From Frankiales bacterium (lineage in GTDB: Bacteria; Actinomycetota; Actinomycetes; S36-B12; CAIYMF01), in the NCBI GenBank assembly GCA_016125335.1, contig WGLY01000010.1, positions 38,178 to 102,177 on the forward strand: a stretch of 64,000 nt of DNA, read 5' to 3'. Each line of letters starts with the position of its first letter. Position 1 is the first letter of the stretch. A program made the position numbers and the translations under genes. Shown here one piece after another: positions 1-8,102 of this stretch. A model generated the notes under the pieces. That model ran no database searches, was not told where the DNA came from, and worked only from the letters and a program-made list of their open reading frames with translations.

Positions 1-456
1 CGCCTCGGCCCGGGCCGCGTGCACCACTGCATGCGTGCGATCGGCATGGCCGAGCGCGCGCTCGACACGCTGATCCGCCGCGCCTCGGAGCGCACGGCGT
101 TCGGCAAGCCGGTGGCCGCGCAGGGCGTGTGGCAGGAGCGCATCGCCGAGTCGCGCATGGCCATCGACCAGGCTCGGCTGCTCGTCCTCCAGGCCGCGTG
201 GCTCATCGACACCAAGGGCCCCGGCGACCCCGAGACCCGGCGTCAGGTGTCGGCGATCAAGGTGGTGGCCCCGCGCGTCGCGTGCGAGGTGCTCGACCGC
301 GCGATCCAGGTGCACGGCGGTGCCGGCGTCAGCGGCGACACGCCCCTGGCCCAGATGTACGCCTTCGCGCGCACCCTGCGCATCGTCGACGGCCCGGACG
401 AGGTGCACGTGCGCACCGTCGCCCGGTCGGTGCTCAAGGGCTACCGCGCGCGCTGA
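1..456 (+). CDS. acyl-CoA dehydrogenase, C-terminal part (5' end outside window)
   Basis: The reading frame is open from base 1, so only the last ~151 residues are present. They form the C-terminal helical domain of a flavin-dependent acyl-CoA dehydrogenase, which oxidises acyl-CoA to enoyl-CoA in fatty or branched-chain acid breakdown. The stretches GPGRVHHCMR, RTAFGKP, QVHGGAGVSGDTPLAQ and RIVDGPDEVH are typical of the ACAD10/11-like or FadE branch of the family. The FAD domain and N-terminal substrate pocket lie upstream of the window, so substrate preference cannot be read. The 3' end overlaps the convergent CpaE-like gene by 16 bases. Confidence 0.9.
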   Translation, partial: RLGPGRVHHCMRAIGMAERALDTLIRRASERTAFGKPVAAQGVWQERIAESRMAIDQARLLVLQAAWLIDTKGPGDPETRRQVSAIKVVAPRVACEVLDRAIQVHGGAGVSGDTPLAQMYAFARTLRIVDGPDEVHVRTVARSVLKGYRAR

Positions 457-1718
457 GCGCCGGCCGCGGCGGGCACGGCGTCGCCGCGCAGGTCGAGATC
501 GCGCATGAGCTCGCGGGTGATGCCGCGCAGCACCACGCGCGCGGGCGACGACGGCGAGACGTCCGCGAGGGTCCGGCCGGCCCGCAGGGCGGCGTCGTAG
601 GCGGCGCGGTCGTCGGGCACGCACCACAGCGCGTCGAGGCCGGCGTGCACGTGCAGCGCCTCGGCCACCGACGCCGCACCGCGCCGGCCCACGAGCGACT
701 CGCGGAGTCGCGTGACCACCACGCGGCGGTCGGCACCGGGCACGACCTCGGCGAGCTCGCTCAGGCCGTTGACCAGGCGCACGAGGCCGACCGGGTCGGC
801 CAGCCCCACCGCGAGCACGAGGTCGGCGGACTCGAGCGCGGCGAACGTCGCGCCGTTGCGCCGCGGCGCGTCGGTGTCGAACACGAGGTCCTCGTCGGAC
901 TCCAGGCTGAAGCCGCAGTCGACCACGACGAGGTCGGCGACCGATCGCGCCACCCGGACCACCTCGGTGAGCGCCGCGGCGCGCACCTCGTTCCACCGGC
1001 CGGACCGCGGCAGGCCCGGGAGCACGCGCAGGCCGGGGCGCACCTGGCGCGCGAGCGCCGCCAGCGTGCCGGCGTCCAGCGTGCCGGCCAGGGCGCGGCG
1101 GCAGGCCGAGGCGAGGCCGGCGCCGTCGTCGACGACGCCCAGCAGCACGGTGACCGACGGCGCCCAGGTGTCGGCGTCGACGACCAGCGCCTCCAGGCCC
1201 GCGCGGGCGGCCTCGTCGGCCACCGCGATCGCCACGGACGTGCGACCCGGCGCACCGGCGGGCCCCCAGACGGCGAGCACCCGGCCGGCGCCGGCGTCGT
1301 CGTCCGGGACGGGCAGCGCGACGACCTCGGCCGTCTCGCCGGACGCCGCCCGGGCCGCGGCGGCGGCGATGGCGGCCACGGCGGGGCCGAGCTCGCCGGG
1401 ATCGACCGCCACCACGGTGTCCGCGCCCCATCGAGCGAGCCGCTGCGCCGCCTCGTCCTGGCCCGGTCCCACCACACCGATGACGCTGACGCCGAAGGAG
1501 CGCACCCGCGCCACGACGTCGGCGTCCAGCCGCGGCGCGTCGGCGCCGACCACGGCGACGTTGCCCCGGCCCGCCTCCGCCGTGGCGAGCAGGTCGGCGG
1601 TGTCGAGGCAGCGGCGCTCGATCACCACGCGGCTCGCGGGGTGCGCGAGGCCGGCGACGAGCGGGCCCTCCCACTCCGAGGGCCCGAGCAGCACGAGCAG
1701 GGCTCCTGCGGCGGCCAC
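441..1718 (-). CDS. CpaE-like / MinD-superfamily P-loop ATPase
   Basis: A 425-residue protein starting at GTG. The N-terminal ~130 residues look like a degenerate receiver-type domain, as in CpaE. The second half begins with a deviant Walker A (GPAGAPGRT, about residue 153) and continues with VVDADTW and DLVVVDCG, which match the MinD/ParA fold. The lysines of the usual xKGGxGKT are not both present, so nucleotide hydrolysis is uncertain. Its start lies one base beyond the stop of the SAF-domain gene, so the two are surely co-transcribed. In Flp/Tad pilus systems CpaE and CpaB-type SAF proteins occur together, but no other tad gene is seen here. The cellular role is therefore unknown. Confidence 0.75.
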   Translation of the reverse strand: MAAAGALLVLLGPSEWEGPLVAGLAHPASRVVIERRCLDTADLLATAEAGRGNVAVVGADAPRLDADVVARVRSFGVSVIGVVGPGQDEAAQRLARWGADTVVAVDPGELGPAVAAIAAAAARAASGETAEVVALPVPDDDAGAGRVLAVWGPAGAPGRTSVAIAVADEAARAGLEALVVDADTWAPSVTVLLGVVDDGAGLASACRRALAGTLDAGTLAALARQVRPGLRVLPGLPRSGRWNEVRAAALTEVVRVARSVADLVVVDCGFSLESDEDLVFDTDAPRRNGATFAALESADLVLAVGLADPVGLVRLVNGLSELAEVVPGADRRVVVTRLRESLVGRRGAASVAEALHVHAGLDALWCVPDDRAAYDAALRAGRTLADVSPSSPARVVLRGITRELMRDLDLRGDAVPAAAGAQRAR

Positions 1719-1719
1719 C

Positions 1720-2358
1720 TCAGCCGCCCGTGCCGACGCGGACGAGGTCGACGTCGCCCCCGCGGGCCGCGGCCACGGCGCGGTCGGCGTCGGCTGCGGC
1801 GACGTCGAGCACCACGCCGACCTGCGTGCCCACGCCGGCCGGGTCGACCGACCCGGGGTCGGCGACGAGCGCGCCGGCCAGCACCAGCGAGGGCAGGACG
1901 GCGACGCCGCCGGCCGCGAGGGAGGTGCCGTCGCGCGGGGAGACGTACACGTCGACGCGCTCGCCGCGGACGAGACCGGGCGGCGCGTGCAGCGGGTCGA
2001 CCGGGACGGTGACCAGCCGTCGCGCGGCGTCGGACGGGCCGAGGGCCGCGGCCGGCAGCAGCTCGCCGGGGCCGACGTCGCGGGTGAGCACCGCGCCGGC
2101 GACGTCGGTGGCCTGCGGGACGTAGGCGTCGAGGGAGTCGGCGCCCACCGGGACGGCCACGAGGTCGTCCGCGCGCAACGTGGTGCCGGCGGCGAGCGAG
2201 GAGCGCAGCGACCACACGGTGACGCGGTCGTCGGCGGCGCCGATCAGGCGGGCGCCCGCCACGACGGCGACCACCACCAGTGCGATGCCGAGGGCGAGAC
2301 GCAGGTCGTGCCGGCCGGCGCGGAGACGTCGCGCCGGAGGGCTCGCGGGGGCGGCCAT
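1720..2358 (-). CDS. SAF-domain membrane protein (CpaB/RcpC-like)
   Basis: A 212-residue protein with a basic N-terminus, one membrane segment at about residues 22-42 (LALGIALVVVAVVAGA) and then an extracytoplasmic SAF domain (SSLAAGTTLRADDL, DVGPGELL). A C-terminal RcpC-like region contains RGERVDVYV. CpaB/RcpC proteins help assemble Flp pilus machinery, and SAF domains also occur in antifreeze-like and flagellar FlgA proteins. The ATG is preceded by GGAG at short spacing. The gene diverges from the small HTH gene (80 bp gap) and is followed directly by the CpaE-like ATPase. Envelope location is inferred from the single anchor. Confidence 0.75.
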   Translation of the reverse strand: MAAPASPPARRLRAGRHDLRLALGIALVVVAVVAGARLIGAADDRVTVWSLRSSLAAGTTLRADDLVAVPVGADSLDAYVPQATDVAGAVLTRDVGPGELLPAAALGPSDAARRLVTVPVDPLHAPPGLVRGERVDVYVSPRDGTSLAAGGVAVLPSLVLAGALVADPGSVDPAGVGTQVGVVLDVAAADADRAVAAARGGDVDLVRVGTGG

Positions 2359-2438
2359 GGCTCCAGACTCGGGGCCGCGCCGTCCACACGCACGCCGCGG
2401 TCACCCACCTGGTCGTCGGCCGATGCGAGGATGCCGGG

Positions 2439-2678
2439 GTGGCCCCCCGGTTCCTCACCCTCGCCGACGTGGCGGAGACGCTGAACATCTCGGCGTCCCA
2501 GGCCTACGCCCTCGTGCGCAGCGGCGACCTCGAGGCGATCAAGGTCGGCGGCCGCGGCCAGTGGCGGGTGGAGGCCAGCCGGCTCGAGGACTACATCGCG
2601 CGCATGTACGCCGAGACCCGCGACTTCGTCCGCGAGAACCCCCTCGTCAAGGACGCCACCCCCGACGACCTCACCTGA
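2439..2678 (+). CDS. small excisionase-type helix-turn-helix DNA-binding protein
   Basis: A 79-residue protein of the HTH_17/excisionase (MerR-superfamily) type. LTLADVAETLNISASQAYALV forms the winged HTH, and GDLEAIKVGGRGQWRV forms the wing; RLEDYIARMYAE is the closing helix. I chose the GTG at 2439 because GCGAGG lies 8 bases upstream; longer in-frame readings give only low-complexity sequence. The protein has no recombinase partner nearby, so it is more likely a chromosomal transcription factor than a phage excisionase. It diverges from the SAF/CpaE-like pair and may regulate it, which is inference. Confidence 0.8.
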   Translation: MAPRFLTLADVAETLNISASQAYALVRSGDLEAIKVGGRGQWRVEASRLEDYIARMYAETRDFVRENPLVKDATPDDLT

Positions 2679-2689
2679 CCCGGCCCCGT

Positions 2690-2746
2690 CGTTACACGTC
2701 GAAAGCGCGGAAAACCAGCCAGTTTCCGCGCTTTCGACATGTAACG
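2690..2746. repeat. long near-perfect intergenic palindrome (24-bp arms, 9-base loop)
   Basis: Left arm 2690-2713 and right arm 2723-2746 are reverse complements with one mismatch (CAC against CAT) around loop 2714-2722. The arms are A/T-richer than the surroundings and read CGTTACAYGTCGAAAGCGCG followed by GAAA. The element lies between convergent genes, where a bidirectional transcription terminator is expected, although no run of T follows it. The arm length exceeds a normal terminator, so a dispersed palindromic repeat is an alternative. Confidence 0.8.
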
Positions 2747-2762
2747 CGGGGCCCGGCCGGGG

Positions 2763-3308
2763 TCAGCGGCTGACGACGGCGATCGCCGGCAGCGGCAGGG
2801 CGACGGTGGCGCCGCCTCCCGTGGACAGCTCGAGGTGGTCGGCGAACGTCGCGGACGCCAGGCCGGTGGTGACCGAGCCGTCGACCAGCAGCACCGACAC
2901 CTCCGAGCGGTCGCGGCACCAGCCGCGCAGCACCGAGCGCACCGAGCGCTCGGGCACCGCCGAGCGGTGCGGCAGCACCGTGCGGCCGAGGCCGCGGACG
3001 GCGAGGACGGCGTCGAGCAGCACGAGGTGCTCGGCCGTCACGGCGTGCTGGCCGCGGGGCACGTGCTCCACGAGCACCCAGTCGACGCCGACGTCGCCCA
3101 CCCGCCCGGAGTGGACGCCGCCCCCGCGCGTGGCCACCTCCACGCGACCCCGCGCGCCGCGCATCCGGTCGCGCAGGGTGATCTCGCCGCGCTCGATGCG
3201 GGTGCGCTCGGCGGCCTCGGCGTCGCGCTCGAGGTCGGCGTCCGCGGCGGACAGCGCGGCCAGGTCGGCCTCGAGGGCCGCGACCAGGTCCGGGTACGGC
3301 TCGCCCAT
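2763..3308 (-). CDS. conserved-looking hypothetical protein
   Basis: A 181-residue soluble protein I do not recognise. The first ~50 residues are acidic and alanine-rich (EADLAALSAADADLERDAEAAERTR), likely a helix or short coiled coil. The rest has alternating short beta-type segments (GRVEVATRGG, DWVLVEHV, SVLLVDGSV, TVALPLPAIAVVSR) with small-domain character. There is no signal peptide or membrane segment. It is convergent with the HTH gene across the 2690-2746 palindrome. Actinomycete genomes often keep proteins of this kind as lineage-specific hypotheticals. The ATG start has a GGGGGAGGTG-type ribosome site immediately upstream, which supports translation. Confidence 0.6.
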   Translation of the reverse strand: MGEPYPDLVAALEADLAALSAADADLERDAEAAERTRIERGEITLRDRMRGARGRVEVATRGGGVHSGRVGDVGVDWVLVEHVPRGQHAVTAEHLVLLDAVLAVRGLGRTVLPHRSAVPERSVRSVLRGWCRDRSEVSVLLVDGSVTTGLASATFADHLELSTGGGATVALPLPAIAVVSR

Positions 3309-3374
3309 GACACCTCCCCCGTCATGGTCGGCCCGCCACGGCCCACGTCGCCCGCCGAGCGCCGACGCACTGCG

Positions 3375-4283
3375 TCAGACGGACGACGCGACGTCGGGCT
3401 CGGTGCCGGCCGACCGGACGTGGGCGAGCAGGTGCGCGGCGCCCAGGGCGCACGCCACGGCGAGGCCGACGAACGCCGGCGCGAGCTGCGGCGCGACCAC
3501 GGTCGACACCGGGTCGGCGACCCGGCCCCAGGCCTGGTCGACGGCCACCCCGACGCCTTCGAGCGCGAAGTAGACCAGCAGGGCCGGCGCCAGCAGGTCG
3601 CCCCACGGGCGCGCCGACCACAGCCACCCCCCGGTCACGGCGGCCAGCGGGAGCCAGAACGCGAGGTCCTGCACGTACGTGGGCAGCGTGGTGAGCCCCG
3701 TGCCCACGAGGAACTCCGGCGGGTAGCCCGAGCGCATGCCGGCCACGATGCCGCCCAGCCACGCCAGGGAGTTCAGGGCGACGACGACCCACAGGAACAG
3801 TGCGACCGGGCGGCGCCTGACGCGTGCGGTCACCCGGTCGGCGTACGCGCCGACGTCGACCCGGTGCAGCAGCGTGATGGCCGTCCACACCGCCAGCCCG
3901 AGGGTGGCGTCGTAGGCGAGGAACAGCACGTTGAACGGCGTCCCGAGCAGGAGCATCACGGCGTTGTAGGCGAGGTAGGCCACCGCACCGAGCCAGATCG
4001 GCACGGCACGCACCGAGCCGCGGCGCGCGAGCGCCATCGCGACGAGCAGCAGCGGAACGGCGAGCACCACCATCACCAGCGCCGTGCCGCGCGCGGACCC
4101 GTTCATGACGGCCGGACCGCGCAGGATCCCGGGATCGAGCACGGTGCCGACGCCAGCGACCAGCGCGGCGGCCGCGAGCAGCAGCGACAGCGGCACCGCG
4201 GCGGCGCCCCGGGTCACCAGGACGGGGGGCGTGGGCGAGGACGCCCCCTGCCCCGCAGGGGTTCTCGTCCGCACGACGGACAT
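3375..4283 (-). CDS. polytopic integral membrane protein, function unknown
   Basis: A 302-residue protein with about eight hydrophobic segments, for example LSLLLAAAALVAGVGTVL, ALVMVVLAVPLLLVAMALA, ALFLWVVVALNSLAWLGG and FVGLAVACALGAAHLLAHV. I saw no catalytic or transport motif. The ATG at 4283 is chosen because GAGGTGG precedes it; the same frame stays open far upstream only because it shadows the ATPase gene. It is divergent from the P1B ATPase with a 219-bp gap. The overall look is that of actinomycete hypothetical membrane proteins; a role in metal handling can only be guessed from the neighbour. Confidence 0.7.
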   Translation of the reverse strand: MSVVRTRTPAGQGASSPTPPVLVTRGAAAVPLSLLLAAAALVAGVGTVLDPGILRGPAVMNGSARGTALVMVVLAVPLLLVAMALARRGSVRAVPIWLGAVAYLAYNAVMLLLGTPFNVLFLAYDATLGLAVWTAITLLHRVDVGAYADRVTARVRRRPVALFLWVVVALNSLAWLGGIVAGMRSGYPPEFLVGTGLTTLPTYVQDLAFWLPLAAVTGGWLWSARPWGDLLAPALLVYFALEGVGVAVDQAWGRVADPVSTVVAPQLAPAFVGLAVACALGAAHLLAHVRSAGTEPDVASSV

Positions 4284-4502
4284 GTCCACCTCGGATCCGG
4301 CGGACCGGCGGCCCACCAGGCACGCCGGCCAGCCGGATCCACCCTCCCGCTGCGACGCGTCGTCATGCCACTCGACGACGGGCCCGGGCGCTCGATGTGA
4401 CTCGTGCCGCAACGGTCGAGGAGCCACGTGCGGGGGTGCCGTCCTACGCTCGAAGACCGGATGTCCGACGGCCGGCGACCCGGTCGCGGACAGGGAGCAG
4501 GG

Positions 4503-6797
4503 GTGGTCGCGATGCGTGCCGTGGCCGGTCCGTGGACGGCGCTGCTGGCCTGCCTGCTCGGCCTCGGCGCGGGGCTCGTGCTCCTGGCCCTCGGGGCGTC
4601 GACCGCGGCTGACGTGATGCTGCTGGGCGCCACGGTCGTGGGCCTCGTGCTGTCGACGGTCTCGCTGTGGCGGGCCGCGCGCGAGCGGCGGGCGTCGGTC
4701 GACGTCCTGGCGCTGCTGGCCCTCGTCGGTGCCCTCGTCGTCGGCGAGCTGATCGCGGCCGCCGTCGTCGCGCTCATGCTCGCGACCGGCCAGCTGCTCG
4801 AGGCCCGGGCCCAGGCCCGGGCGGCCCGCGAGCTCACCCTGCTCACCGACCGCGCCCCGCGCACCGCGCGGGTGGTGCGCGACGGGCGGCTGAGCGTGGT
4901 GCCGTGCGAGCAGGTCGCGGTCGGCGACGTCGTGACAGTCGGCCCCGGCGAGGTGACGCCGGTCGACGGGCGGCTGCTCGGGCCGGGCGTGTTCGACGAG
5001 TCCGCGCTCACCGGCGAGCCGCTCCCGGTCGAGCGCGCCACCGACGAGCGCGTGCGCAGCGGCGTCGTCAACGCCGGCGGCCCGGTGGAGCTCATGGCCA
5101 CCACCACGTCGGCGGAGTCCACCTACGCCGAGGTCGTGCGGCTCGTGGAGCAGGCGGGGGCCGCGAGCGCGCCGTTCGTGCGCGTGGCCGACCGCGTGGC
5201 GGCGTACTTCGTCCCCCTCGCGCTCGCGGTCGCGGGCCTGGCGTGGTGGGTGTCCGGCGACCCGGTGCGCGCCGTGGCGGTGCTCGTGATCGCGACGCCG
5301 TGCCCCCTGCTGCTGGCGGCGCCGATCGCCGTGATGGCCGGCCTCTCGCGCGTGGCGACCGCCGGTGTGGTCGTGAAGGGCGGCGCGGCGCTGGAGAGCC
5401 TCGGGTCCGGACGGGTGCTGCTGCTCGACAAGACCGGCACGCTCACCAGCGGCCGGCCGACCGTCACCTCCGTGACGGCGGATCCCGCGCACGACACCGA
5501 CGAGGTGCTCCGGCTCGCAGCGTCGCTCGACCAGCTCTCGCCGCACGTGGTCGCGGCCGCCGTCGTCGCCGCCGCGCGCCGCCGCGACGTCGAGCTCGTG
5601 CGGCCCTCCGACGTGCGGGAGGTGCCCGGCTACGGCATCGAGGGCCGCATCGACGGCTCGCTCGTGCGGGTGGGCAAGGAGTCGTGGGTCGTCCCGGAGT
5701 CGGCGCCCGTGTGGGTGCGCCAGGTGCGCCGGCACGCCTCGCTCGACGGCTCGACGACCGTGTACGTCGGCGTCGACGGCACAGCGGTCGGCGCGCTGGT
5801 GCTCGAGGACCCGATCCGCCCGGATGCCACCCGCATGATCCGCCGTATGCGCCTGGCGGGCATCGACCGCGTGGTGCTCGTCAGCGGCGACCGCTCGGAC
5901 ATCGCGGAGACCGTCGGCCGCCTGGTCGGCGTCGACACCGTGTACGCCGAGCAGGACCCGGCGTCGAAGGTGCACGTGGTCGAGGAGGAGTCCGCGTTCG
6001 GCCCCACGATCATGGCGGGGGACGGCGTGAACGACGCGCCGTCGATGGCGGCGGCGTCGGTGGGCGTCGCGCTCGCCTCGCGCGGATCGTCGGCGGCGTC
6101 GCAGACGGCCGACGTCGTGCTCACCGTGGACCGCATCGACGCGCTCGGCGACGCGATCCTCATCGCGCGCCGGTCGCGGCGCATCGCGCTGGCGGCCGCG
6201 GTCGTCGGGATGAGCCTGGCGCTGGTGGGCATGCTCGCCGCGGCCGTGGGCCTGCTCGCGCCGACGGCGGGCGCCGTCGTCCAGGAAGGCATCGACGTGC
6301 TCGCCATCGCAATCGCCCTCACCGGGCTGCTCCCCTCGCGCGTGCACACCGTGGAGCTGCCGGAGCGCGACGCCGAGGTGGCCGGCGAGCTGCACCGCGA
6401 GCACCTGGCGGTGCGCGCGCTGGTGGACGAGCTCGGCACGACGGCCGACGCCCTGCACGAGGACGCCTGCGACCTGGTGGCGGTCGGTGCGCTCGCCAAG
6501 CGCCTCGACGACGAGCTGGTGCCGCACGAGCGCCGCGAGGAGCAGCTGCTGCTGCCCGTCGTCGCCCGGGCGCTCGGCGGCCCGGACCCCACCGGCGCGC
6601 TCTCGCGCACCCACGCCGAGATCGAGCACCAGGTGACCCGGCTGCGCCGGCTGCTGGCCGAGATCGGGCCCGGGCCGGCCACCGTCGACGACGTCGTGGA
6701 GCTGCGCCGCGCGCTCTACACGCTGCACGCCGTGCTCCGGCTGCACAACGCGCAGGAGGAGGAGAGCGCGTTCAGCCTCCTCAAGGACGACCGCTGA
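4503..6797 (+). CDS. P1B-type metal-transporting ATPase with C-terminal hemerythrin-like domain
   Basis: A 764-residue metal efflux or uptake pump of the inner membrane. The membrane metal site is TPC (about residues 265-267, TPCPLL), the phosphorylated aspartate is in DKTGTLT (D309), the hinge is GDGVNDAP (about 506) and the actuator loop is LTGEP. After the last membrane helices (~residue 610) comes a hemerythrin HHE domain (~625-762) with ELHREHLAVRALVDEL, PHERREEQLLLP, HAEIEHQ and HAVLRLHNAQEEE. TPC together with a hemerythrin tail is the known P1B-5 subgroup (Nia-like, nickel/iron; the tail can bind a diiron-oxo centre). No N-terminal metal-binding domain is seen. GTG 4503 has GGGAG five bases upstream; ATG 4461 is an alternative start and lies 10 bases after TACGCT. 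Confidence 0.9.
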   Translation: MVAMRAVAGPWTALLACLLGLGAGLVLLALGASTAADVMLLGATVVGLVLSTVSLWRAARERRASVDVLALLALVGALVVGELIAAAVVALMLATGQLLEARAQARAARELTLLTDRAPRTARVVRDGRLSVVPCEQVAVGDVVTVGPGEVTPVDGRLLGPGVFDESALTGEPLPVERATDERVRSGVVNAGGPVELMATTTSAESTYAEVVRLVEQAGAASAPFVRVADRVAAYFVPLALAVAGLAWWVSGDPVRAVAVLVIATPCPLLLAAPIAVMAGLSRVATAGVVVKGGAALESLGSGRVLLLDKTGTLTSGRPTVTSVTADPAHDTDEVLRLAASLDQLSPHVVAAAVVAAARRRDVELVRPSDVREVPGYGIEGRIDGSLVRVGKESWVVPESAPVWVRQVRRHASLDGSTTVYVGVDGTAVGALVLEDPIRPDATRMIRRMRLAGIDRVVLVSGDRSDIAETVGRLVGVDTVYAEQDPASKVHVVEEESAFGPTIMAGDGVNDAPSMAAASVGVALASRGSSAASQTADVVLTVDRIDALGDAILIARRSRRIALAAAVVGMSLALVGMLAAAVGLLAPTAGAVVQEGIDVLAIAIALTGLLPSRVHTVELPERDAEVAGELHREHLAVRALVDELGTTADALHEDACDLVAVGALAKRLDDELVPHERREEQLLLPVVARALGGPDPTGALSRTHAEIEHQVTRLRRLLAEIGPGPATVDDVVELRRALYTLHAVLRLHNAQEEESAFSLLKDDR

Positions 6798-6919
6798 CGG
6801 CGCCCGTTCCTGCCCTCCCGCGAAGGGCTTCCGGAGTTCCGCGTGGGACAGCGGCCCACCATCCTCGCCGCGCGTCGGCTGCCGCGGCAGGACTAGCGTC
6901 GGGCGGGAGGCGGCTCGTC

Positions 6920-7831
6920 ATGCCCGATGTGCTTCGTTCCCGTGCGCCGGCAGTCGTGTGGTCCGCGTGGGTGGTCCTCGCCCTTCTGCTGCTCGCGGTG
7001 GTGACCGAGTGGCGCTACACGGTGGCCGTGGCGGCGAGTGCCGCTGTCCTGGCGGCCTTCCCCCAGCTGAGGACGGGGCACGCGAGCGGCGCGCGCGGTG
7101 ATCGAGAGCTCATCGTCATGGCGGCGATGTACGTCGTGGTGGTCGCCCTCATGCGCGCAGCGTTCGTCGGATTCGGCACGGATCATGTGGCGGGCCTGTT
7201 CCTGTGCTTCGCCGCCGTGCTGCTGCTGGGGGTCCTGGGTCCGGTCTACTACGAGACCTGGGTCTCCCATCGGCCGTTGAGCGCAGTCGGTCTGCGCCTC
7301 GACAACTGGCGTCCCACCGTGCTGCTCGGTCTGCTGTTCGCCTCCGTCCAGTTCGCCCTGACGTTGTGGGGCTATGACCTGCCTGCCGCGCAGGACTGGG
7401 TCCCGTTGCTCGTCATGGCGCTCGTGGTCGGCATGTTCGAGTCGGTCTTCTTCCGCGGATTCGTCCAGAGCCGGCTGTCCGCCCGCTTCGGGCCGGTGGT
7501 CGGCGTCTCCGTGGCCGCAGTCGCCTACGGGCTGTACCACGTCGGCTACGGCATGGGCTGGTCGGAGATCGCCTTCCTCACGGGCCTGGGCGTCGTCTAC
7601 TCCATCGCCTTCGCGATCGTCCGGAACGTCCTGGTGCTGTGGCCGTTGCTCACGCCGATGGGGAGCCTCTTCGCCAACCTCGAGGCAGCAGACATCGAAC
7701 TGCCCTGGGCGTCCATCCTGGGCTTCGTGGACGTCGCCGCGCTGATGGCCGTCGGCGTGTGGCTCAGCTGGCGCCACCACCGCAAGGAGGGACTCGCCGA
7801 GGGTCGTCCCCACGGCTTGCTTCCCACGTAG
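6920..7831 (+). CDS. CPBP-family (CAAX protease-like) integral membrane protein
   Basis: A 303-residue polytopic protein of the CPBP intramembrane protease family, with about eight membrane segments. Motif 1 reads ESVFFRG, where the family usually has EExxxR, so the second glutamate is a serine. Motif 2 reads YGLYH against FxxxH, so the histidine is kept. ASILGFVDVAALM closes the core. The missing glutamate makes protease activity doubtful; members without it may act as chaperone-like or immunity-like membrane proteins. The ATG has GGGAGG nine bases upstream, and a TAGCGT hexamer lies at 6894-6899. The gene is visibly less GC-rich than its neighbours and stands alone between the ATPase and the LysM gene. 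Confidence 0.8.
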   Translation: MPDVLRSRAPAVVWSAWVVLALLLLAVVTEWRYTVAVAASAAVLAAFPQLRTGHASGARGDRELIVMAAMYVVVVALMRAAFVGFGTDHVAGLFLCFAAVLLLGVLGPVYYETWVSHRPLSAVGLRLDNWRPTVLLGLLFASVQFALTLWGYDLPAAQDWVPLLVMALVVGMFESVFFRGFVQSRLSARFGPVVGVSVAAVAYGLYHVGYGMGWSEIAFLTGLGVVYSIAFAIVRNVLVLWPLLTPMGSLFANLEAADIELPWASILGFVDVAALMAVGVWLSWRHHRKEGLAEGRPHGLLPT

Positions 7832-8032
7832 GTCGCGCCCGTCGCCGGTGCCGTCTCACCTCGTCGGCACACGGGCTCTGAGCGCGAGCGCTGCCCGGAA
7901 CTCATGCAGCCGGACCCGCGGGCGGTGCGCCGTCTGCCCACCCGGCCGACGCGACCCGCCCGTGTCCCGCTGTCCTCGCCGTGTGGCTGGCCACGGCTCC
8001 GACGCCCTCTGCGCTCGTCCCGGCCGCGAGGG

Positions 8033-8062
8033 TTGACAGGCCGGGTTGTCGTGGTCTGTCAT
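8033..8062 (+). promoter_or_regulatory. probable vegetative promoter of the LysM gene
   Basis: A perfect -35 TTGACA (8033-8038) is followed after 18 bases by TGTCAT (8057-8062), a weak -10. The segment down to the start codon is unusually A-rich for this genome. The remaining part of the 7832-8032 gap shows nothing I can name. Confidence 0.45.
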
Positions 8063-8064
8063 AG

Positions 8065-8081
8065 GCAAACGCAAGCAAACG
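8065..8081 (+). repeat. direct repeat GCAAACG, 10-bp period, in the LysM leader
   Basis: GCAAACG occurs at 8065-8071 and again at 8075-8081, just downstream of the predicted -10 and upstream of the GGAGG ribosome site (8091-8095). A helical-turn period suits a dimeric regulator or a leader RNA signal. Confidence 0.5.
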
Positions 8082-8102
8082 AAAGTATCCGGAGGTATGC
8101 GC

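Noticed and set aside
2439..2678. Prophage excisionase
   Set aside because: No integrase, attachment site or other phage gene is near, and the gene lies in a conserved-looking chromosomal context.
3375..6746. A 1123-codon minus-strand reading frame over the P1B ATPase, and similar long frames elsewhere (for example 9170-13226 and 48553-52242)
   Set aside because: They are GC-rich antisense or shifted shadows with His/Arg/Gly-rich translations. Only the parts with family motifs and their own start sites were kept.
8050..8066. PafBC motif TTGTCGTGG before the LysM gene (TTGTCG at 8046)
   Set aside because: Two of nine positions fail and there is no TANNNT eight bases downstream.
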